NCBI GenBank assembly: GCA_026119855.1
Contig: JAOWBW010000181.1
Location: 744,001-808,000, forward strand
Source of the DNA: Campanula takesimana
Taxonomy: Eukaryota > Streptophyta > Magnoliopsida > Asterales > Campanulaceae
Length of the DNA: 64,000 nucleotides
Direction of reading: 5' to 3'
Part shown: in pieces, positions 56,009 to 64,000 of the stretch
How the letters are laid out: each line of letters starts with the position of its first letter
Position numbering within the stretch: position 1 is the stretch's first letter
Program-made: the position numbers and the translations under genes
The notes under the pieces: model-generated
Told to the model about the DNA's origin: nothing
Database searches by the model: none
The model's input: only the letters and a program-made list of their open reading frames with translations

Positions 56009-58425
56009 ATCATACGCCAGATCAAAGTTGAAGAGACCATGAATATAGAAGAAGTTGAGTTCTCAAGGTAACCCCCACCCCCACACTCACAAACCTGAAA
56101 AGAAAGTGGAAAGAAACTGTGCACACTCAGTCGCTCACTCATTGTGATTATATAACATACTAATGTGAATTTTGTTTTATCAGTTTGGACTAAATTATTG
56201 GGAACTGAAGTTGAATGAGATTGTTTATGATCATTGTTTTAGATTGACGATTTCTTATGGTTGGTAATAGATTGACGATTTCTTATGGGTTGGTAAAGAT
56301 GGCTTCATCTGATTGAGAACTTTCGAACTTTCCTAGTAAGATCCGATGTGTTTATCCTCAAGGTGACATGAATTTCCCAACTTTTTTTTTCTTTTTTGGT
56401 ACTGCTTTCATGTATAAAACATTTTTGTTCATATGCGCTTGTTACTAAAAGTTACTCCTGTAAAACACTTACGTGAGAAATAGGATTTTTCAATTTCCTA
56501 TAATTCAAAAGAGGATTCAGGAAGGTCTCATCGTTATTTCTATACAAAGTAGTGTCGATAAGTATTGATATCCCGCATAACGAAAAATAAGGGGAAGTTT
56601 CTTATTTCAGCCTCTGTCTCATGGGTATTTTCTCCGCTTCTTTGATAAGTTTATTGTGAATGTAGTAAACTCCATGGTGGCCTAGGTTGCCCTTACAATG
56701 GGAAGTGGGTGGGGTTGGGGTTGGGGTTGGGAGGGGTGGGGTGGGGGTTTAAGACTTGCATATAATACTCTTCCTTCCCAGTTTTACATTGTTGTCCTAG
56801 AGGTGCATAAACAATGTCCAAACCTGAATTGGGTTTTGGTTTGTATATTTGGTTCAGTTTTATAGCTTTTATTTGGATAGTCGATGACTCAATGTCTTAT
56901 GTAGTAGTTGCATGATATCTTGGAAACAAAAATCTATATTGCTCCATGGTTAAATTACATATGCAGATCGTGCAAATTTGCTGCAACCATTTTTTTCTTC
57001 TTTTTCATTTTGGGTATTTAGACTAAGTATAGATTGTTGTAACAATGGTTACTTTGTATGTAATGTTTTGTGTGTTGTACTTGTACCTTTACCCTGCTGC
57101 TATGTAATGTTTTGTGTGTTGTACTTATACCAGCTTTGACCATCTTTGACAATATTGGGGAAAGGAAATGAAAGGAAAGTTAGAGAGCACTGATTCGAGC
57201 AGTTTATGCACAGAAGAAGGTTTGTTATTTGGTGTGAACAATTGTTTCGTGACTCTCGTTAAACACAGCAAAACTTGTAATTATTTTCTTTTTTGTTATT
57301 TGATTTCTCTGGATCTCGCAGAGCAAGTCTTCTGAAGTCACCGACGATGAATCAGGGGATGCTCATCATGTTGAGAAAACTATTTTTGGTCCTCTCATGA
57401 GATGCTTTTCATTTATGGAGATTGCCTCAGATGGTTGCAGGGGTAAATTTTGGTCATTTACATAGTTGCATTACATAGTTGCAGGCTACTCTTGTCGTAT
57501 TGGTTTCTCTGTCTGTTAGATGCTCCTACTTTTGATAAGCTCAAGTAAATATGTGAGTACTTGAAAACTGAATATATGCGCACCAGTTGATATAAATATG
57601 TATGTTTGTTTTATTTCGTTTTTATGTTTGCCTCAATTAAAAACTTATAACTCAAACTGCTTGAATTTAATTTTACCGTATTTTAATTCTTTATAGGTCG
57701 ATCAACTGATGAAGTTACACAAATTGTAAGTTACTAGTGATGATTTTTGTTGGTTTACTTTCAGGCTTGTATTCCTATTCCTTATCCCAAGAGTTCAGGG
57801 GTCATTTACGGGGACGGAGAATGGCAATGTCATGACTACACACTCCACAAATGGAAAATCATATGGCCAAATGAAATTTCCGTGCGATGCCTAATTTTCA
57901 CCCGCATTCACTTCCAGATTGTTATGATGGACTAGCTAATGCTCTGTGTAATTCAACAGGAAATATGGCTGTAAAGGAGCGATAATTGTAAGAATTATTG
58001 TTTGAAAGAATTACATTTGTCCCTTCTATTTCACGAAGATCTTTAACTCTTATTAGTTTACAACTCTTGTGGATGATTGTAAGAATTATTGTTGATGTAT
58101 GTAATGAAAGGTTGATTGTTATTGTTCAATAAAATGTTTATTACTTCATATTAATTTTTATTTATTTGATTTTTTGCTTATAATTTATATAATTTGAAGT
58201 AGGTGCAACAGGAAAAAAAATAAAAAATATTTTTTTTAAAAAAAATGCCCTTAGATAGCGCATAATAAGCGCTATGTAAGATAAATTATGAAAATTAAAA
58301 AAGGCCCTTAGATAGCGCATAAAAAAAGTGCTATAGGAGATCCTAAGCTTAGATAGCGCAAGATAAGCGCTATGTTAACTAGCATAGCGGTAGCTTACAT
58401 AGCGTTTTTTAAATGTAATACTGTC

Positions 58426-60060
58426 AAATGTAACAACACTTTTGCAAAAAAAAAAAAAAATTAAATAGTTTGATAGTTTTTGTGGTTAGAAAAAGTTATA
58501 TTTGAAGTGTAACAAAGTGCATATATGATTATAATTTTCTATATAGATGAATGTAACATTTTTATTTAGTAAATGTTACTTTCCTTTTTTTTTAAAAAAA
58601 TAAGTTAAAATTCATGTATATAATCGGGTTTGCATCTCAATTGTTACTTTCTCAATAAAAATTTTACATTTCAGATATAATGTTACATTTAATAATATAA
58701 AAATATTACAATTGAGAAAAAAATGTTACATTCATTTGTTATAAAATATAACATTAGTTTAGTTTTGTCAATGTTATGGTTTTTTTTTTTTTTTAAGTAT
58801 TACATTTAAAAAAAAAGAGTGTTACGTTCCTTTATAAAGCCTGTTACATTCATTTATTATAAAATGTGACATTGGTTTAGTTGTCAATCTTATGTTATCT
58901 TTAAGCTATTGCAGCAAAATTGTGGTACATTTTGAAAAAAAAAATGTTACATTTCGTTATAATAAGTGTTACTTTTGTTGACAAGGAAAAATAAAGTTGA
59001 GGGGCAGAAACAAAAAAAAATAAAATAAATAACGGCTCGGTCCGTGCGAGCCGTAGGAGATTGGCCCTACAAATATTTGCTCTGAAATACTCGCATCATG
59101 GTGTATGGATTTGGCATCTATATGTAGTCATATAGTAATGACAAAGATTTGGGTGAGACGGATCCACCCATGGATCATGCCCACAACCCATCAGCCTAAC
59201 CTGCACAGCTGTCCTCTTTGACCTCCCAGCACCACGTGTCGCCTTGTAAAAAAAAAAACTCCAATAACTTTAAAATGTTATATCTTGAGATTTTGAAGTA
59301 AAAAAAATAAATAAATAAAATTACCACTGTGTTCGTCTCAACGAGACGAACAAAACTAGATAAGTCATGATATGGTTTTTTTTTTTTTTTTTTATTTTTA
59401 AATATACTTTTTAACACACAAAAAAAGTGAGCTGCTCGTCTCCTGAGATGTAACACTATGTTCTGATAAAAGTAACAGCTTCATCTTCAAAAAGTAACAC
59501 TTTTACTGTCAAATGTAACAGCAGTTTTGCAAAAAAAAAAAAAAAAAATAGTTTGATAGTTTTTGTGGTTAGAAAAAGTAATATTTGAAGTGTAAAAGAG
59601 TGCATATATAATTATAATTTTCTATATAAATGAATGTAACATTTTTTTAGTAAATATTATTTTTTTTTTCTTAAAAAAAGAGAGAGTAAAAATTCATGTA
59701 TATAATCGGATTTGCATTTCTATTGAATGTAAAACCCTAGAAAAGTGTTACAATTGAGAAAAAAATATTACGTTCATTTATTATAAAATGTAACATTAGT
59801 TTTAGTTGTCAATCTTATATTATCTTTAATCTATTTCAGCAAAATTGTGGTACATTTTTGAAAAAAAAAGTGTTACATATGAGAAAAAATGTTACATTTC
59901 TTTATAAAAAGTGTTACTTTTGCTAGCAATCAAAAAATGGCAGGGAAAAAAAAAGTTGGAGGGAAAAAATAAAAAATAAAAAAAAGGCTTGGCTCGGCGG
60001 CTTGGCGCGGCTTGGATGTGAGCTATCTCACGCCGTGAGACGGTCTCACAAGAGTACATA
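58426..60060. repeat. Tandem AT-rich units (right piece of unit 1, then unit 2)
   Basis: 58426-59050 matches 59510-60000 (ACTGTCAAATGTAACA, TAGTTTGATAGTTTTTGTGG). 59170-59500 matches 51420-51773. The phrase AATGTTACATT recurs many times. At 60041-60075 two hairpins lie side by side: GTGAG/CTCAC and GTGAGA/TCTCAC. No gene. Confidence 0.8.
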
Positions 60061-60179
60061 TAGAAATAGCTGAATAGTCTACCTATTTTATCCTTATGGC
60101 TAGCTGATTGATTGTAAATGTATGCTATGTGGTGGGGTGATTGCTGAGTACTTATAGCTTATAGCTGGTGATTTAGACT

Positions 60180-61130
60180 ATCTCCAACAGTTTAGTGTAA
60201 AACTTGCAATATTCTTTATTATAGTGCAATTTTAACCTCTTCCGGTAACTACCTCCGGTCGACCACCACCTCCAGCGACCATTTTCCGGCGACCAAACAA
60301 CTGAGAACTTATCAGTAAGTTATCAGTTGTCAACTAAACTACTAAAAACACGATCAACTCCGGCGACTAACTTTAGCGACCAAACAACTGAGAACTTATT
60401 AGTAAGTTCTCAGTTGTCAACTAAACAACTCCATCGACCAACTCCGGTGACCAAACAACTGAGAACTTATCAGTAAGTTCTCAGCTGTGAACTAAACAAC
60501 TCTAGCGATCAAATTCGGTGACCAAACAACTGAGAAGACCATCAACTCCGGCGAGTACCAACTCTGGAAACCAAACAAGTGAGAACTTATCAGTAGTTCT
60601 CAGTTTGTTTATGATTGTTTCAAGAATAACTTAGAAGTTCATAGTTGTCCAAGAACAATTGAGAAGTCGACCATGAACTCCTTCTAACGAGCAACAACTG
60701 AGTGGTTCACAGTTGTCCCAGGAAACAATAGAGAGTTCATAAGAACAACTCACATTATACAACTTCACATTTGTTACATAAAAAACTGAGAAGTTAACAC
60801 TTTGTTCCCAATTATTTTAAGGGCAGCTAAGAAGTTCATAGTTGTCCAATAACAATCGAAAATTAGTTCACAGACTGTTCACAATTTTTCCAAAAACAAC
60901 TAACAAGTTGTTCAAGTACAAATATTTCAATAATAACACTTCAAAGTTATTGCAATAACAAGTGAAGATTTCCCATTTAGTTCACAATTGTTTCAAGAAC
61001 AACTGCATTTTTTTTGTAGATGTTATAATATACAACTGGAAAATTCACAATTGTTCTAATATACAACTAAACAATTCACTGATTGTTCGCACTTGTTCCA
61101 ACACAACTGTGAACTTATCAAACCAAAGCA
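60180..61130. repeat. Array of hairpin-forming repeats
   Basis: Units of about 71-87 bp each hold a hairpin with arms CAACTGAGAACTTA and TAAGTTCTCAGTTG and a four-base loop (60298-60329, 60385-60416, 60456-60487, and a worn copy at 60576-60606). The second copy is a perfect 14-bp stem. Decayed units (GAGAAGTTC / ATAGTTGTCC) continue to about 61130. GACCAACTCCGGCGACC-type sequence separates the units. Confidence 0.85.
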
Positions 61131-62491
61131 ATCCATTAACAACAAAATCCTGTTACACTCAAAGCCAACACCAAAAAAAAATTGTTAACTTATTGATTTA
61201 CCAATCCATTGGCAACAATGATTACCTATTAGTCAATTCTTCATTTTCAAAGAAAAACAAAAACCAAAAGTGCCAATGCACAACCCTTTTACCAATATAA
61301 TTTCCTGAATCAACTCCCAATACCTTTTGAGAACATGAAACTTATGTTATCTCTTGGGGCAACTCAAGAATATATCAACAAAGAGCATAGCAATTCAGCA
61401 TCTACGATTGGTAGACGCAAAATAATATCACAAAGTAGGGAATTTTTTTGTATTTGATCTTATTAACTAAGAAGAAAATTTAAAACGAACAAATCAATGC
61501 GAGAAAATAAAATTACCTCAAAATTCGTGAAGTGGGAGGCCAGAGGTGAAGGGAGGTTAACCAAAGAGAAAGTGAGTGAGAGAGCGAGAGTTGTGTCTGT
61601 GTCATGCGGATGGGTGGGGGACGGGAGATCGCCGGTCGATTTTATGCTGGTATTTGAAATGGGCGATGCTTTTGGAATTGCCAGCCGATGTTTGGAGTTG
61701 CGCCGGAAAAGAGGGTAGGGCACTGGAGAGGGTATGAAGGGTAGAGAGAGTCCGCCAGAGGTGAGAGAGGTGTCCGAGGGCTTCGCTGGAGATGGGGGAG
61801 GGGGTTGCCGGAGATTGGAACGTGAGAGATCGCGTCTAGAGAGAGAAACAGGCGTATCGGTGTGTGCGCGTTGAATGATAGGAGATGGGAGGGTTTTAGT
61901 TTGATATAGGGTAGTTTCGGGATTTCAAAATAATAATGGACCCTGTGGTAATTTAATTTTAATTGTTGGACTAGATGGTAAATCAAAATATTACCTTGGA
62001 CTAGGTGGTAGTTTTCGTTTGGATGATGGATTATGTGGCAATTTTCCCTAGTATTTATTATCATGTGTAACTGTAACTAGTATATACTGTATATACTAGA
62101 TTTAAAAAAATATTAAATGATAAAAGTAAAATTTAATAAGAGATAATAAAAATATATGGATGAATTCACAAATTTATTTTTCTTTCACATTTAGTATAAG
62201 TATATTTTTATATTTCATAAATTATTTTATACTTTTTGAAAATTTTATAAAAGTATAAACTATATTAAAAAAAATAGATCTATAGAATTGAATGAAATTA
62301 TATAAAGATAAAAGAGAAGTCAAATAAATGAATTGAAAAAAGGACAAACAAATCAGGATAAATAAATGAAATGTTTATAGTAGCATTTAGATTATTGATT
62401 GAGTAATTTAGTCTATTTTACATACATATAAGTATATTTAATATGTGTAGAAATCTAAGACAACAAGTTTTTGAAACGGAAAAAGTAATTA
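61131..62491. other. Unassigned, part G-rich
   Basis: 61500-61880 is GA-rich and less AT-rich than its surroundings, like a 5' leader of a minus-strand gene, but no exon model holds. 61935-62055 has the phrase GGACTAGRTGGTA twice. 62060-62480 is AT-rich with nothing recognised. Confidence 0.4.
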
Positions 62492-62750
62492 CTCCCTCTG
62501 TCCCTAAATGAGTGTCCATTTTCAAGAAATCTTTGTCCCAAAATGAGTATCTTTTTTTAACATAACTTTGTCCCTAAATGTTTTTTTTTTTTCGAATTTT
62601 TTTCCCCGGTTTCTTTATACGTGCAAAACTAAATGTTTGGAAAGGAGATTACAAGATTATATATGAATCTTTACTACCAAATTGTATACAAAGTTGAGAT
62701 TTTCAATGTACCTTAAAATAAAATTTGGGCCCTCATTTAGGGACAGATAA
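62492..62750. mobile_element. Stowaway-like MITE
   Basis: Left end CTCCCTCTGTCCCTAAATGA; right end TCATTTAGGGACAGATAA is its worn partner. TA precedes the left end (62490-62491); the right border is uncertain by a few bases. Confidence 0.7.
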
Positions 62751-63157
62751 TATATTTTACCCTTACAAACCTCCGATACCAAAATAATCTACCTACTTTA
62801 CCCTGACAAACCCACCAATATCGTAATAATGTACCTATTTTATCCTTGCAACAAGGCCACCAATATTGAAATAATTTACTACTACTAATTTTACCCTGAC
62901 AAACTCATCATGCTTATGTGGAGATATGCTCTTTACTCTTACTATGTATTCAAAACTTCATTTAGGGTACAATATGTATAGTCTTACTAAATCAGCTAGA
63001 GGGTTTAAGCATTTCTTCTTTAATGATTTTTTGGACTAGCTGAATTTCCATGTCTCTTGATCAATAACACAAAGAGGTTATAGTGATAAAGATTGATAGA
63101 GATTCACGAAATCATATTTAATCTTAGGTATTCAATATTATATAATTATTTTTAATG
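62751..63157. other. Short about 60-bp repeats and unassigned sequence
   Basis: ACCTACTTTACCCTGACAAA-type phrases recur three times (62760-62910). Related phrases occur at 51395 and 60082. No gene. Confidence 0.6.
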
Positions 63158-63374
63158 GGTCTGGAACCGCTCCTCCCAAATTAGCTCCACCCTATGGTCT
63201 CCATTCATCCACGTAGGCGAGCTCATCATTTGTGTGATTGAAATCACTTCAAATTTTTGTGTGTCGCACCGAGCTCAGACACATCTCATTTGTCGAACAC
63301 AAAAATAAGCGAGGTGACGAGATCGGAGTCATTAGAACCGGTCTGGAACCGCTCCTCCCAAATTAGCTCCACCC
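63158..63374. repeat. Perfect 35-bp direct repeat
   Basis: 63158-63192 and 63340-63374 are identical (GGTCTGGAACCGCTCC ... TTAGCTCCACCC), 182 bp apart. The second copy lies at the start of the GC-rich LTR-like segment. Confidence 0.92.
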
Positions 63375-64000
63375 GGTCTAGAACCGGTATGATCGAATTC
63401 GTCCAAACCGGACCTCAATCCTGAAGACCGAACCGGATAAGCCCGCAGGCGAGCAAGCTCGAGAGATCCGGACTCCCTGACGACTATGACCAAGATAGCT
63501 CTGCCTCCCGTTATCCTAAGGATACCGTATGGATCCCCCAACCTCCTGTCCAGAGCCCGCTGTGCCCAGCTGGCACAAACGTGCAACAAATGTTAACAAT
63601 CCGTACCTGACATACCATGACGGTTGGTGGTAGAACCATGATTCCCTGACAACACGCCACATTCCCAGCCACTCTCCTGACCAGTCCAGTGAGGACCTGC
63701 CACGTGTTTATCAAGTACTGAGGCAGTTGATGCCTTGAACCCGTCCTTCCCATCTACTCATATAAATACTCTCTTCCACCCCCATGGGCCAGGTACGTGC
63801 TCTACCCTAATCACTCACACAAGGTCTTCATTGATCTTTCTTCTTAGGTTTTCCTCAGAGACCTTACTCTCACACCCGAGGGCCTAAGCCGGATTCAAAC
63901 CCGGCCTTGGTCTCAACGGTGTTCTTGTCCGTGTTGTGATCAGGAACAGGAGACAATCAAACTGGAGCTCCATCTCCATGACCCCAGATTTCTAGGGCGT
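63340..64000 (+). mobile_element. GC-rich LTR-like segment, cut by the window end
   Basis: Base composition changes sharply at about 63330. TATAAATA lies at 63761-63768 and a CT-rich leader follows. CCGGTCTAGAACCGG (63373-63387) and a similar word at 63338 are near-palindromes. No ORF. I take it as the start of an LTR element that continues outside; the family is unknown. Confidence 0.55.

Larger units (their letters stand above)
51774..58425 (+). mobile_element. CACTA-like segment with subterminal AGCGCTAT repeats
   Basis: Begins CACTAGTACAGATTT, followed by many ATAGCGC / GCGCTAT words within the first 200 bases; such words recur at 58250-58410. A second start-like sequence ACTAGTACAAATTAGAAC lies at 54648 with its own words (54680-54950). 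No transposase was recognised. The inside carries pieces resembling host exons with splice sites (54404-54496, 55137-55388) and two more open stretches bordered by AG (about 57322-57443, 57765-57930) that I cannot name. The right terminus lacks a clear TAGTG end. 54525-54646 and 57965-58135 are related, which suggests two copies in tandem. Confidence 0.6.

Noticed and set aside
60041..60075. Helitron 3' end hairpin
   Set aside because: Two hairpins are present, but no CTRR end follows at the right distance and no helicase or 5' TC end was found.

Overview
This is plant nuclear DNA, almost certainly from a eudicot. It carries several lineages of Ty3/Gypsy and Ty1/Copia LTR retrotransposons, Stowaway MITEs with CTCCCTCCGTCCC termini, a Mutator-type MITE, a CACTA-like transposon and GT-AG introns. 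No rRNA, tRNA or prokaryotic feature was recognised. The species cannot be named from the sequence. Nearly all coding matter belongs to mobile elements. The one resident gene is a minus-strand SANT/Myb-like plus bromodomain gene (33551-38316).

Layout. 1-4289: a Stowaway MITE, then two copies of one LTR family facing each other as a long inverted repeat (632-2289 and 2888-4240) around a repeat-rich spacer. 4290-15352: a complete but decayed Athila-lineage Gypsy element (tRNA-Asp primer site, near-identical LTRs, 5-bp target duplication). It is inserted in the 5' LTR of a Tat-lineage element, whose remains run to 22445 and include an intact antisense ORF and a full 3' LTR. 22446-28410: a second, minus-strand Tat element with gag and one LTR. 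30485-37117: two related non-autonomous Copia elements, one downstream of the bromodomain gene and one inside its second intron. 37898-45580: a direct tandem duplication of the 5' part of that gene; the second unit has a degenerate exon 1, a coding-less LTR element (40965-43534) and a TIR element. 45600-49080: C-rich minisatellite, Tat-like and Copia fragments. 49986-51306: a cluster of MITEs, including a Stowaway inside a Stowaway. 51774-58425: a CACTA-like segment carrying exons that resemble host genes (rhamnogalacturonate lyase, OSTC), inserted in one unit of a tandem repeat. 60180-62060: hairpin-forming repeats. 63340-64000: the start of another GC-rich LTR that leaves the window.

How the parts relate. 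Three signals recur across unrelated elements. (1) Most LTRs carry one short near-palindromic word, different in each family and usually in two or more copies, upstream of the TATA box. In the Athila and Tat elements the same word appears again upstream of the accessory ORF (sense in Athila, antisense in Tat), which suggests a shared promoter module. (2) A short stem-loop capped by a GNRA tetraloop, with a compensatory base change in the outer stem, sits in the 3' region of both Athila and Tat elements. (3) A nested hairpin module (CCTACGT...ACGTAG around a variable inner stem) occurs six times in Tat-like sequence. Several premature stops look like CGA to TGA changes, as expected from deamination of methylated CpG.
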